Source: Paraburkholderia oxyphila NBRC 105797 | Lineage (GTDB): Bacteria > Pseudomonadota > Gammaproteobacteria > Burkholderiales > Burkholderiaceae | DNA length: 64,000 bases | Assembly (NCBI RefSeq): GCF_000685075.1 | Contig: NZ_BAYD01000029.1 | Span: 1-64,000 of the forward strand | Direction: 5' to 3' | Notes under the pieces: model-generated | The model's input: only the letters and a program-made list of their open reading frames with translations | The model's database searches: none | What the model was told of the DNA's origin: nothing | Part shown: positions 51,582-60,467 of the stretch, in pieces | Layout of the letters: every line of letters starts with the position of its first letter | Position numbering within the stretch: position 1 is the first letter of the stretch | Program-made: the position numbers and the translations under genes

Positions 51582-52736
51582 TCACCATCGCAGCGTGAAC
51601 GTGTTCATGCGCGTGTCACGCTCCACGTCGACACCGAATCGGCCGCATTCCCGCTGAAGCGTCGCATAGAGCCACGAAACACCTTCATCCGGCGCGTGGC
51701 CCACGCGCAAATGCCGTATCTGCATCGGCACTGCGGTCAATGCCACAAGGGCTCCCCCGGTCGGGTCCACTTCCGGAAAATACATGAGCGTGAGATCGGG
51801 CCGATAGCTTTCGTTGCCGGTAATGCCCTCATAGTCGTTCAGGAAGTCGCCGCAGCCGTAGAGTACCGGCTTGCCGCGGTAGACTTCGATGCCCCTGATA
51901 TGGTGCGACGAATGACCGTGGATCACATCCGCCGCCCCCGCATCGATGAGGTGCCCGGCAAATGCGCGCTCAGCGCGCGAGACGTCGAAGCCCCAATTGC
52001 CGCCCCAATGCAGCGATATCACGACGACGTCGCCCGGCTGGCGCGCGTGGTCAACAAGGCGTGCGATCGCCCCGGCGCTTTTTGCGGAAAGATCGGCAAG
52101 CCAGTTGACGCCGCCGCGCCTTGCGGCGGCTGCCCACTCCTCGGGTACGCCGGCCGTCGCGCTCGCATAGGCGTAGACCAGTATGCGGCCCTGCCCGGCG
52201 ATATCGATGATGGCAGGCGCGCTGGCCTCTTGCGCATGGCGCCCGGCGCCGGCGGTGCGAATTGCCGCGTCGTGCAGCGACTCGAGCGTTTCGCTCAGAC
52301 CCGTGTGCCCCCAGTCCAGCACATGATTGTTCGCGAGCACACAGCAGTCGATGCCCGCCGCGCTCAGACACGCGAGATTGGCCGGGTGCATGCGATAGTG
52401 AATGGATTTGCCGCGCCAGTGCGCGTCGCTGGCGGTGACCGCCGTCTCGAGATTGACGATGCGCGCGTGCGGATGGCGCTGCGCAAGCACGGCGAGGGCA
52501 TCGCCCCAGGGATACGCGTAGTCGACCGGTAACCGCAGCTTGCCCGTGGCGCGCTCCGCGAGCTTCACGTACTCCTGCGCGGATCGGACATAGGGCTCGA
52601 ACAGGTGTGGCGCGACCGGATGCGGCAGGATCTGGTCGATACCGCGACCCGTCATCACATCGCCGCACAGGAAGAGGCACAAGGTGTGCGTGCGAGCCTC
52701 AGTGTCCTCCAAGGCGCGTTCACCAATCGGTGGCAT
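51582..52736 (-). CDS. CapA-family (PGA_cap) protein
   Basis: 384 residues, one metallophosphatase-fold PGA_cap domain: GDVMTGRGIDQ, NLETAVT, LANNHVLDWGHTGL, SLHWGGNWG and HGHSSHHIRGIEVYRGKPVLYGCGDF. No signal or membrane segment, unlike CapA of poly-gamma-glutamate capsules. AGGAAA precedes the ATG at 52736. A CapA homologue (Rv0574c) is in the mycobacterial hypoxia regulon. No other capsule gene is present, so another role is likely. Confidence 0.92.
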   Translation of the reverse strand: MPPIGERALEDTEARTHTLCLFLCGDVMTGRGIDQILPHPVAPHLFEPYVRSAQEYVKLAERATGKLRLPVDYAYPWGDALAVLAQRHPHARIVNLETAVTASDAHWRGKSIHYRMHPANLACLSAAGIDCCVLANNHVLDWGHTGLSETLESLHDAAIRTAGAGRHAQEASAPAIIDIAGQGRILVYAYASATAGVPEEWAAAARRGGVNWLADLSAKSAGAIARLVDHARQPGDVVVISLHWGGNWGFDVSRAERAFAGHLIDAGAADVIHGHSSHHIRGIEVYRGKPVLYGCGDFLNDYEGITGNESYRPDLTLMYFPEVDPTGGALVALTAVPMQIRHLRVGHAPDEGVSWLYATLQRECGRFGVDVERDTRMNTFTLRW

Positions 52737-52766
52737 TGCGGATTTCCTTCGCCTTATTTGGCCCAA

Positions 52767-53024
52767 TCACGCTGGCGCTTCAACCACGTAGCCGTTGGCC
52801 GCAATCGTCCAGTTGCTGACCCGTTGAGCCTGTTCAAATTCGAGGATAGCGCCCGCGATGGCTTGATCGCGGTCGATGTCCTCGCTGCACACGCGCATCA
52901 ACTCGCAGCGGTGCGCAAAGCCGCGGTGGTCGAGAATCTCCTTGTAGAACACGACTTCCACCGTCGCCCACGTCGAAGCCGGCGTGCTTGCCCCACGCTT
53001 TCTCGTGGCACGCACGCCTCCCAT
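52767..53024 (-). CDS. Small conserved-looking hypothetical protein
   Basis: 85 residues in this version. The C-terminal 65 residues look ordered: VEVVFYKEILDHRGFAHRCE, CSEDIDRDQAIAGAILEFEQAQ and WTIAANGYVVE. Start uncertain; the frame is open to 53174. It ends 31 bp before capA on the same strand, so it may be in one operon with it. Confidence 0.55.
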   Translation of the reverse strand: MGGVRATRKRGASTPASTWATVEVVFYKEILDHRGFAHRCELMRVCSEDIDRDQAIAGAILEFEQAQRVSNWTIAANGYVVEAPA

Positions 53025-53381
53025 CTTCCCCGACTGAGGTCCGCCGGTCCGCCGGGGCTGTATTTGCGGAGCGCCCCCGCACATGACCATCGTCGCCAGA
53101 CCCGGGTGATCGGCACGCGTTCCTGAAGATGCTGCGGCACGGTTACGCGTTTGCGTCGTGGAGCGAACTGTCATTTCGTGACCTCCGAAGCGAATCTGCG
53201 ACTGGGCGCCGGTTTGCGCACGTCAAATCCATGCTGAATTCCCGCGTCGTCGTGCCATTGATGCAGATCAAGCTCAAACGGGGACGGTCCGGCTCGAATA
53301 GAGATCAGCGCTGCGCCGCGCGAGAAGTGCCCGCGGCAACGGCCCACAAACAACGACGAACAGAAGAACAGGACAAAGACC
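53025..53381. other. Intergenic region
   Basis: No supported gene or ANR/DosR-like site between the divergent small hypothetical gene and the envelope operon, apart from the possible longer start of the former. Confidence 0.5.
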
Positions 53382-54209
53382 ATGCGCTATTTTCCCAGCA
53401 TGCTCAGCGGCATCCTGCTGCTGATCCTGGCCACGACACTCGCGTGGCGCCCGCTGCCGGCGCGAGCCGAAGCGGCCCCACCCGCACCGCAGGTGTCGGT
53501 CCTCGTCTACCACCGGTTTGCCGCTGAAGCCACGGACTCGATGACCGTTCGCGTGACCACGTTCGAAGCGCATCTCGCCTGGCTGCACGCGCACGGCTAC
53601 CAGATCGTGCCGCTGCGCGACGTCGTCACCTGGCTGAGGGACCCAACGGCCAGGCTGCCGCCCAAGGCCGTCGCGATCACAGTCGACGACGGCCATCGTT
53701 CGGTCTACGAAGTCATGCGCGCGATCGTCCTGCGCGAGCGGTTTCCGGTCACCCTGTTCATCTATCCGTCGGCCATCTCGAACGCGACTTATGCGATGAC
53801 CTGGCCCGAGTTGCACGAGCTTCGCGATACCGGGCTCTTCGACATTCAGTCGCACACCTGGTGGCATCCGAATTTCAACGTCGAGCGCCGGCGCCAGTCG
53901 GCCGCCGACTTCGAACAGTTCGCGCTGAAGCAGCTTACGCACTCGCGCGAGCTGCTCGAACATCAGCTCGGCGGCCATGTGGACATGCTCGCCTGGCCCT
54001 TCGGCATCTACGACGACCAGTTGATCACCCTCGCGCAACGTGCCGGCTACGACGCGGCGTTCACGATCGAGCCGCATCGCGTCACGCATTCGACGCCCCC
54101 GCTCGCGGTTCCGCGCTTTCTGATGGTCGACACCTGCACGCCCGAGCGCCTCGGCCAGATGCTCGGCGAGCACGCATCCGCCATGCACGCACAAACCACC
54201 CAACCCTGA
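53382..54209 (+). CDS. Secreted polysaccharide deacetylase
   Basis: 275 residues. Signal peptide (cleavage after ARA), NodB-type domain: VDDG at 101-104 and the metal-binding H158-x3-H162 in SHTWWHP, followed by WPFGIYDDQ. Probably removes N-acetyl groups from a cell-surface amino sugar polymer. The next gene, a putative glycoside hydrolase, starts 8 bp downstream. Together they mirror the two domains of PgaB. Confidence 0.93.
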   Translation: MRYFPSMLSGILLLILATTLAWRPLPARAEAAPPAPQVSVLVYHRFAAEATDSMTVRVTTFEAHLAWLHAHGYQIVPLRDVVTWLRDPTARLPPKAVAITVDDGHRSVYEVMRAIVLRERFPVTLFIYPSAISNATYAMTWPELHELRDTGLFDIQSHTWWHPNFNVERRRQSAADFEQFALKQLTHSRELLEHQLGGHVDMLAWPFGIYDDQLITLAQRAGYDAAFTIEPHRVTHSTPPLAVPRFLMVDTCTPERLGQMLGEHASAMHAQTTQP

Positions 54210-54217
54210 GCCGCGCC

Positions 54218-55531
54218 ATGACCGACCTCACCCTGCCCACCGTCAATCCCCGCGCGATCCGGAGCACGATCGCCTCGCTTGCCGTGTTCGTCTGCATGAG
54301 CGTGTGCGGGCTCGCGTGCGCCGGTGCGAGCGCGCAGGCGGCAAACGGCGCCGAAGGCATCGTCATCGACGCGAAAACACGCGCGCCCATTCCCGATGCC
54401 ATCCTCACGATCGGTGGCCGTGCGCTGCGCGCCGATGCGCACGGCGCCTTTCCTGCGCCCGCGTCCGGCACGAGCGTGGCGGCGCGCGCGCCGGGCTACC
54501 TGCGCACCAGCATGGACGTGAGCGCCGGCGCGCCCGTGACGATCGCGCTCACGCCGTTCCGCCCGAAAGCGGTCTACCTGTCCGTTTTCGGCGTGACGAG
54601 CCGCACGCTGCGCGGCGATGCCGTGGCGCTCAAGGCGAGCAACGGCATCAATGCGCTCGTGATCGACGCCAAGGGCGACCGCGGCCTCACGCCCTGGCGC
54701 GACACCACGCGCGACGCCATCGGCGCAATCCGTCACGTGAGCGCGCAGCCGCCCTACATCGACGACTTCGCCGCGCTCGTGGCGACGCTGCACGAGCAGG
54801 GCTTCTATCTGATCGCGCGCATCGTCGTCTTCAAGGACGATCCGCTCGCGAGCGCGCATCCCGAGTGGGCGGTGCGCGACGCGGCGGGCGACTTGTGGCG
54901 CGACCGCGAGTCGCTGCAATGGGTCGATCCGTTCCGGCACGAAGTGTGGGCGCACAACCTCGACGTCGCCGAAGAGGCCGCGCGCCTCGGCTTCGACGAA
55001 ATCCAGTTCGATTACGTGCGCTTTCCCGATGCGCCGGGCCTGCGCTTCAGCGAGCCGAACACGCGCGCGAACCGCACGGCGGCAATCGTCAGCTTTCTCG
55101 ATGCGGCACGCGCGCGCCTCGCGCCCTATAACGTCTTCGTGGCGGCGGACATCTTCGGCTACGTGTGCTGGAATCTCGACGACACCGCCATCGGCCAGCA
55201 GATCGAGCAGCTCGGCGCGCCGCTCGACTACATCTCGCCGATGCTCTATCCGTCGGGCTTCACCTGGGGGCTGCCCGGCTGCACGCGCCCGACAGAAGAG
55301 CCGGGCCAGATCGTCGGCCGCTCGCTCGCCGAGGCGAAGACCCGCACCGGCTTGCCGGGCGTGCGATTCAGGCCGTGGCTGCAGGCGTTTCGCGACTATG
55401 CGTTCGATCATCGCGAGTTCGGCGCGGAGGCGATCCGCGAGCAGGTGGGCGCCGCCGATGCCGCTGGCACGGATGGCTGGATGCTATGGAATCCGCGCAA
55501 TCGCTACGATCCGGCGCAACTGCCGCATTGA
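54218..55531 (+). CDS. Putative glycoside hydrolase (DUF4015) with N-terminal CarboxypepD_reg domain
   Basis: 437 residues. Signal peptide (about 1-42), a carboxypeptidase-regulatory-like beta domain (45-115; VIDAKTRAPIPDA), then a DUF4015 TIM-barrel (from about 120): VYLSVFGVTS, ALVIDAKGDRG, GFDEIQFDYVRFPD with likely acidic catalytic residues, and DYISPMLYPSGF. Substrate unknown; context suggests a surface glycan. The third gene of the operon starts 5 bp after its stop. Confidence 0.88.
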   Translation: MTDLTLPTVNPRAIRSTIASLAVFVCMSVCGLACAGASAQAANGAEGIVIDAKTRAPIPDAILTIGGRALRADAHGAFPAPASGTSVAARAPGYLRTSMDVSAGAPVTIALTPFRPKAVYLSVFGVTSRTLRGDAVALKASNGINALVIDAKGDRGLTPWRDTTRDAIGAIRHVSAQPPYIDDFAALVATLHEQGFYLIARIVVFKDDPLASAHPEWAVRDAAGDLWRDRESLQWVDPFRHEVWAHNLDVAEEAARLGFDEIQFDYVRFPDAPGLRFSEPNTRANRTAAIVSFLDAARARLAPYNVFVAADIFGYVCWNLDDTAIGQQIEQLGAPLDYISPMLYPSGFTWGLPGCTRPTEEPGQIVGRSLAEAKTRTGLPGVRFRPWLQAFRDYAFDHREFGAEAIREQVGAADAAGTDGWMLWNPRNRYDPAQLPH

Positions 55532-55536
55532 GGCTC

Positions 55537-57972
55537 ATGCGGCTTCGCGGCGTGGCAAGCCGCGGCACGCGGTGCGCGGCGGGGCTGCTCGCGGCCGCGC
55601 TGGCCGTTGCCTTGACGGACTGCGCGGTGCCGCCACATCAGCCGGCGCAGCACGCTGGCGCGGTGCATGTGGCCTCACCGCGTCCATCTGCGGAGACGCC
55701 CGCGCCCGAAGCTCCCGAATCGACTGAATCGCGCGCGCCGGCCGGGCTCGACGCGATCGTCGCCACGCAGATCGCCGAGGGGCGCATTCCGGGCGCCGTG
55801 GTCATGGCCGGCGACGCGCAAGCGCCCGCGTGGCATTACGCGGCCGGCGCGCGCACGCGCGGTATTCAGCCCGAGCCCATGACGCTCGACACCGTCTTCG
55901 ATCTCGCCTCGCTCACGAAGGCGATCGCGACGACAACGGCGGTGCTCCAGCTGGCCGAATCGGGCAGGCTCGATCTGGGCGCGCCCGTCACCCGCTACTG
56001 GCCCGCGTTCGGCGCGCGCGGCAAAGGCGATATCACCGTGCGCGAGCTGCTAGCGCACACGTCGGGGCTACCGCCTGACGTACCCATCGCGCACGCCGCC
56101 GATGCTGAGGACGTCCTGCGCGAGGCCGCCAATGTCGTCCCTGACGCCGCACCCGGCGCACGCGTGATTTACAGCGATGTGAACTTCATCGTGCTCGCGA
56201 AGCTCGTGGAGCGCGTCAGCGGGGAACGCTTCGACGCATACTGTCGGGCGCACATTTTCGCGCCGCTCGGCATGGTCGATACCGGCTTCAGACCCGACGC
56301 CGCGCTTGCAACCCGCAGCGCGCCGACAAGCGGCCTCGCGCGCGGCATGGTGCACGACCCGATTGCCGCGCGCATGGGCGGCATCGCAGGGCATGCGGGC
56401 CTCTTCTCGACGACCGGCGACCTCGCGCGCTACGCCCGCATGCTGCTGCAAGGCGGCACGCTCGACGGCGCACGCATCCTGAGTGCGTCGAGCGTCGCCC
56501 TGCTCGCGCAGCCCGCGTCGGCCATCGATGCACCGCCATGGCGCGGTCTCGGCTGGGAGCTTGGCGCGCCGCTCGTGGCGAACCGCGACCGGCTCGTGCC
56601 CATCGGCGTGCTGTACCACACCGGCTACACCGGCACGGCCATGTGGATCGACTTCGCGACCGCCCGCTTTCTGGTCGTGCTGACCAACCGCGTGCTGATG
56701 GGCGGGCGCGGCGACGCCGAGCCCTTGCGCGCGCAAATCAGCTCGCTCGTCGCCAGCAACGCACCGCCGCTTTCCGGGGCGCAACTCGCACAGCGCCTGC
56801 CCTGGAGCGCGGCGACGCTCGCCGCCGCGCAGGTCATGCCGCGCGCGCGCGGGCCGGTGATGACGGGTATCGACGTCCTCGCCGCGCAGCATTTCGCGCC
56901 GCTCGCGGGCAGACGAATCGGTCTGGTGACGAACCGCAGCGGCATCGACGCCGAGGGCCGGCGCACGGCCGACGTGCTGGCCCACGCGCCCGGCGTCGCG
57001 CTGCGGGTGCTCTTTGCGCCCGAGCACGGCCTGAACGGCGACGTCGACGCACCGTTCGGCGACACCATCGACGCGGCGACGGGGCTCCCTGTGATCAGCC
57101 TCTACGGCAGCGGCCAGCGGTTTCCCGCGCACGCGCTCGATGGTCTCGATGCGCTCGTCTTCGACCTCCAGGACGCCGGCGTGCGCTTCTTCACCTACGA
57201 AACAACGCTTGGCTACGCGCTCGAAGCGGCCGCCGCGCGCGGCATACCGGTCTTTGTGCTGGACCGGCCCGACCCGCTTGGCGCCGTGCGCTTCGGCGGC
57301 CCGCTGCTCGATGCGGCGCGCACGTCGTTTACCGGCTATACGGCGTTGCCGCTGCAACCGGGCATGACCGTCGGCGAACTCGCGCAGTACTTCAATGGCG
57401 AGCTGCAAATCGGCGCGGACTTGCATGTGGTACCGATGCGCGGCTACCGCCGCGACATGTCGTTCGCGGACACCGGTCTCGCGTGGACGCCGCTCTCGCC
57501 GAACCTGCGCACGCCGCTGGCGCTCGCGCTCTATCCAGACGTGGCGCTGGTCGAAGGCGCGAACCTGAGCGTCGGGCGCGGCACGCCGCATCCGTTCGAG
57601 TGGATCGGCGCACCGTGGATCGACGGCGCGGCGCTCGCCGCCGCGCTGAACGCGGCGCATGCGGGCGCGCGCTTCGAGCCGATGGATTTCGTGCCGACCG
57701 AATCCGCATGGCATGGCGTGCTGTGTCACGGTGTTCGCGTGGTCAGCTTGGACGCCACGCGCGAGCCGGGCTTGCTGGGTCTCACGCTGGTCGCGGTGCT
57801 GCGCCGCGCGTGGCCGCAGACCTTCGAATTCGCCGCGACGCGTGCGCTGATCGGCTCGGATGCCGTCTGGGAGGCGCTGGGCCACGACGCCGATCCGGTA
57901 CAGGCGCTCAGGCTTGCGCGGCAGCAAACGCGTGCCTTCGCGCCGAAGCGCATGCGCTATCTGCTCTACTGA
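55537..57972 (+). CDS. Beta-lactamase-fold serine hydrolase fused to NamZ-type exo-N-acetylmuramidase (DUF1343)
   Basis: 811 residues. N-terminal export signal (no clean lipobox: LTDC). Serine hydrolase (about 65-405): S125-L-T-K128, Y212-S-D, and HTGYTG late. Then DUF1343 (about 440-811): RIGLVTNRSGID, LFAPEHGL (likely catalytic Glu), FDLQDAGVRFFTYETTL and NLSVGRGT. Bacillus NamZ (YbbC, GH171) cleaves terminal MurNAc from wall fragments, and ybbE, encoding a serine hydrolase, is its neighbour there; here they are one chain. Points to peptidoglycan turnover. Confidence 0.88.
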   Translation: MRLRGVASRGTRCAAGLLAAALAVALTDCAVPPHQPAQHAGAVHVASPRPSAETPAPEAPESTESRAPAGLDAIVATQIAEGRIPGAVVMAGDAQAPAWHYAAGARTRGIQPEPMTLDTVFDLASLTKAIATTTAVLQLAESGRLDLGAPVTRYWPAFGARGKGDITVRELLAHTSGLPPDVPIAHAADAEDVLREAANVVPDAAPGARVIYSDVNFIVLAKLVERVSGERFDAYCRAHIFAPLGMVDTGFRPDAALATRSAPTSGLARGMVHDPIAARMGGIAGHAGLFSTTGDLARYARMLLQGGTLDGARILSASSVALLAQPASAIDAPPWRGLGWELGAPLVANRDRLVPIGVLYHTGYTGTAMWIDFATARFLVVLTNRVLMGGRGDAEPLRAQISSLVASNAPPLSGAQLAQRLPWSAATLAAAQVMPRARGPVMTGIDVLAAQHFAPLAGRRIGLVTNRSGIDAEGRRTADVLAHAPGVALRVLFAPEHGLNGDVDAPFGDTIDAATGLPVISLYGSGQRFPAHALDGLDALVFDLQDAGVRFFTYETTLGYALEAAAARGIPVFVLDRPDPLGAVRFGGPLLDAARTSFTGYTALPLQPGMTVGELAQYFNGELQIGADLHVVPMRGYRRDMSFADTGLAWTPLSPNLRTPLALALYPDVALVEGANLSVGRGTPHPFEWIGAPWIDGAALAAALNAAHAGARFEPMDFVPTESAWHGVLCHGVRVVSLDATREPGLLGLTLVAVLRRAWPQTFEFAATRALIGSDAVWEALGHDADPVQALRLARQQTRAFAPKRMRYLLY

Positions 57973-58019
57973 AGAAGGAAGACCAGACTTCGGTCAAAAA
58001 CATCCGGTCCCGCCACCGA

Positions 58020-58033
58020 TTGATGCAAGTCAA
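58020..58033. promoter_or_regulatory. ANR/FNR box
   Basis: TTGATgcaaGTCAA, 102 bp upstream of the GroEL paralogue and the only regulatory signal seen before it. No HrcA-type CIRCE repeat was noticed. Confidence 0.75.
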
Positions 58034-58134
58034 GCGCCTAATGGCTCTACGTTATGGAATAAGAGTTACGCGTATGGCGAGGTGCGCAATACGCCCTCCC
58101 GTATGACCCATGCTCTCGAACAGCGAGGCCGATC

Positions 58135-59730
58135 GTGACTGGCAAGACTCTCGTATTCCATCAGGCTGCGCGCCAGCGCCTGCTTGACGGCATCAACGCG
58201 CTCGCCGAAGCCGTGAAGGTGACACTCGGGCCGGGTGGCCGCAACGTGATCGTCGAACGTAGCGGCGATACCCCGCTCATCGCCAATTCGGGCGTGGTCG
58301 TGGCGAGCTCCGTGGCGGTGCCCGACGCGTTCGAGGAGATGGGCGTGCGCTTGTTGCGCGAGGTCGCCACGCGCACCAGCGAACTCGCGGGCGACGGCAC
58401 CACCACGGCCACCACGCTTGCCCAGGCCATCATGGTGGAGGGTAACAAGTACGTCGCGGCGGGTTTCGACCCGATGGCACTGCGCCACGCGATCGAAGCC
58501 GCCGGGCAGCGTGTGGTCGCGCGGCTTCGGGAGCTCTCGCGCCCCCGCGCCGGCACCGACGAAGTGCGCCACATCGCGACGATTTCGGCGAGCGGTGATG
58601 CGACCATCGGCGGCATTGTCGCGCAGGCCGTCGAGCGGGTCGGCCGCGATGGCGCGATCAGCATCGAAGACGGCTCGAAGCTTGAAGACGAACTGGAGAC
58701 GGTGGAGGGCTCGTTGATCGAGCATGGTTTCGCTTCGCCGCTCGTTCTCGGCGACGAGGCGCGCGAGGTCGTGCTCGAGGAGCCGCGCATCCTCCTTTGC
58801 GACGCGAGCATCAGCTCCATTACGCAGATGCTGCCGCTGCTCGAAGCGCTCAGCGCCACCGGCAAGCCGCTGCTCGTAGTGGCCAACGAGATCGAGGGCG
58901 AGGCGCTGGCGACGCTCGTGCTCAACCACCTGCGCGGCGCGCTGAAATCGTGCGCCCTGCGCTCGCCCGAGTTCGGCGAGCGGCGCACCGAAACGCTCAA
59001 CGACCTCGCCACGCTCACCGGTGCGACGGTCATCTCGCCGCAACTGGGCCGCACGCTGGAGCACGCGACGCTGGACGATCTGGGCACGGCGCGCCGCGTC
59101 GAGATCGCCCGCGACACGACGACGATCGTCGAACCGCGCGGCGAGCGGCCCCGCATCGACGAGCGCATTGGCGCGCTGCGCGCGCGCATCGAAACACTGG
59201 GTTCCGGCAGCGAACGCGATGCGCTCACCCGCCGTCTCACGCGCCTGGCGGGCGGCGTGGCCGTCATTCGCGTGGGCGCCGCCACGGAGACGGCGTTGCA
59301 TGAGCGCAAGAACCGCTTCGAGGACGCGCTCCACGCCACGCGCGCGGCGGTGGAGGAAGGCATCGTTGCGGGCGGCGGAGTGGCGCTGTTGCGCGCGCGC
59401 ACGGTGCTCGACGGGTTGGGCGCCGACGAGACCACGCGGGCGGGCGCGAAGATCGTTCATGACGCGCTGGCCGCGCCGCTGGGCCAGATCGCCGAGAACG
59501 CCGGCGCCGACGCCCAGGTGGTCGTGCATGCCGTTAGCGCCGCGCAAGACGCATGGGGCTACGACGCCGCGCGCGGCGCGTTCGGCGACATGATCGCCGC
59601 CGGTATCGTGGATCCGCTGAAAGTCACGCGCACGGCGTTGCAGAACGCTGTCTCCATCGCCTCCTTGCTGTTCACGACCGACTGCATGATCGCCCGGCAA
59701 ACCCATACGGATGACGAACAAACCGACTGA
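58135..59730 (+). CDS. groEL: Divergent GroEL chaperonin paralogue
   Basis: 531 residues, alignable to E. coli GroEL without gaps at the N terminus. D87 in GDGTTTATTLAQ and the D398 equivalent in EDALHATRAAVEEG are kept, but D52 is S52 (E. coli KDGVSV, here NSGVVV). Apical-groove residues Y199, L200, Y203 and F204 are replaced by F, A, L and V. The C terminus ends DDEQTD, without the GGM repeats. No groES neighbours it. GTG start with CGAGG upstream. Probably a specialised, slow or non-cycling chaperonin expressed under low oxygen. Confidence 0.93.
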   Translation: MTGKTLVFHQAARQRLLDGINALAEAVKVTLGPGGRNVIVERSGDTPLIANSGVVVASSVAVPDAFEEMGVRLLREVATRTSELAGDGTTTATTLAQAIMVEGNKYVAAGFDPMALRHAIEAAGQRVVARLRELSRPRAGTDEVRHIATISASGDATIGGIVAQAVERVGRDGAISIEDGSKLEDELETVEGSLIEHGFASPLVLGDEAREVVLEEPRILLCDASISSITQMLPLLEALSATGKPLLVVANEIEGEALATLVLNHLRGALKSCALRSPEFGERRTETLNDLATLTGATVISPQLGRTLEHATLDDLGTARRVEIARDTTTIVEPRGERPRIDERIGALRARIETLGSGSERDALTRRLTRLAGGVAVIRVGAATETALHERKNRFEDALHATRAAVEEGIVAGGGVALLRARTVLDGLGADETTRAGAKIVHDALAAPLGQIAENAGADAQVVVHAVSAAQDAWGYDAARGAFGDMIAAGIVDPLKVTRTALQNAVSIASLLFTTDCMIARQTHTDDEQTD

Positions 59731-59810
59731 ATCGGCGCGCCTGTGTGCCCGATAGCGGCGCGTGGACGGCGCATCAGCCGACAGGACAGAATTGTGAGCG
59801 AGGACCCCCC

Positions 59811-60392
59811 ATGAAAGACGCTTTCGAACGACGCGCCCTGCTGCTTCACCTGGGGCGCGCACTGCAACTGGTGGCCCGCATTCTCGAAACGCGGCCGACA
59901 GCCCAGACGGTCGGCCAGCTCGTCGCGCTGCATCCCATACTCGAAGGCGAGCCCCTGCTCGCGCATGTCCGGCCTTCCCTGCGCGTTGAAGACTTCGTCG
60001 CGCAGGCGCTGCAGGCGTTCTGCGCCTGGCCCCGGTGGCTGCTCGACGATGAGCTCGACCGCGCCGGATTCGCCGCATCGGTACGCGAGCGTTTGTTCGA
60101 GCAGAATGCGAGCGGCTGGCGCGCCTATGCCGCCAGTCTGCGCGCCGAGGTTGCCTGGTTCGGGCTGGAGCAGCCCGGCAAACAGCGCGCGCGCCCCCGC
60201 AAGCACAGCCGTGCAACCGGGCCCGCACAAGGCGATGCCGATGCGCCCCGCGCGGCGCTTGCCGCCGTGCCGGCTCGCGACATCGAGCGCGATGAAGACG
60301 CAACGGAGCGGATCTCGGAGAGCGTCGAAGGGTTCGCGCCGGCCAACGGTGCCAGGCGAGCAAACGAGCAGTATCTGCCCGAGTTCGAATAA
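59811..60392 (+). CDS. Hypothetical protein downstream of groEL
   Basis: 193 residues, no family recognised. An all-helical first 120 residues (LLHLGRALQLVARILETRP; ALQAFCAWPRWLLDDELDRAGF) and a charged tail with RKHSR and DIERDEDATERI. GAGG precedes the ATG. It lies 80 bp after groEL and is probably cotranscribed; a chaperonin partner role is a guess. Confidence 0.7.
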   Translation: MKDAFERRALLLHLGRALQLVARILETRPTAQTVGQLVALHPILEGEPLLAHVRPSLRVEDFVAQALQAFCAWPRWLLDDELDRAGFAASVRERLFEQNASGWRAYAASLRAEVAWFGLEQPGKQRARPRKHSRATGPAQGDADAPRAALAAVPARDIERDEDATERISESVEGFAPANGARRANEQYLPEFE

Positions 60393-60467
60393 AGCGGACA
60401 TGTGCATTGGGGGCGAGAGGCCCCCGCGGCCAGTTGTGCCGCTCGCCTATGCGGCGACGGAACCGGG

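Noticed and set aside
56068..57927. 619-codon minus-strand frame
   Set aside because: Antisense shadow of the serine hydrolase-NamZ fusion gene; Arg/His/Val-rich without motifs.
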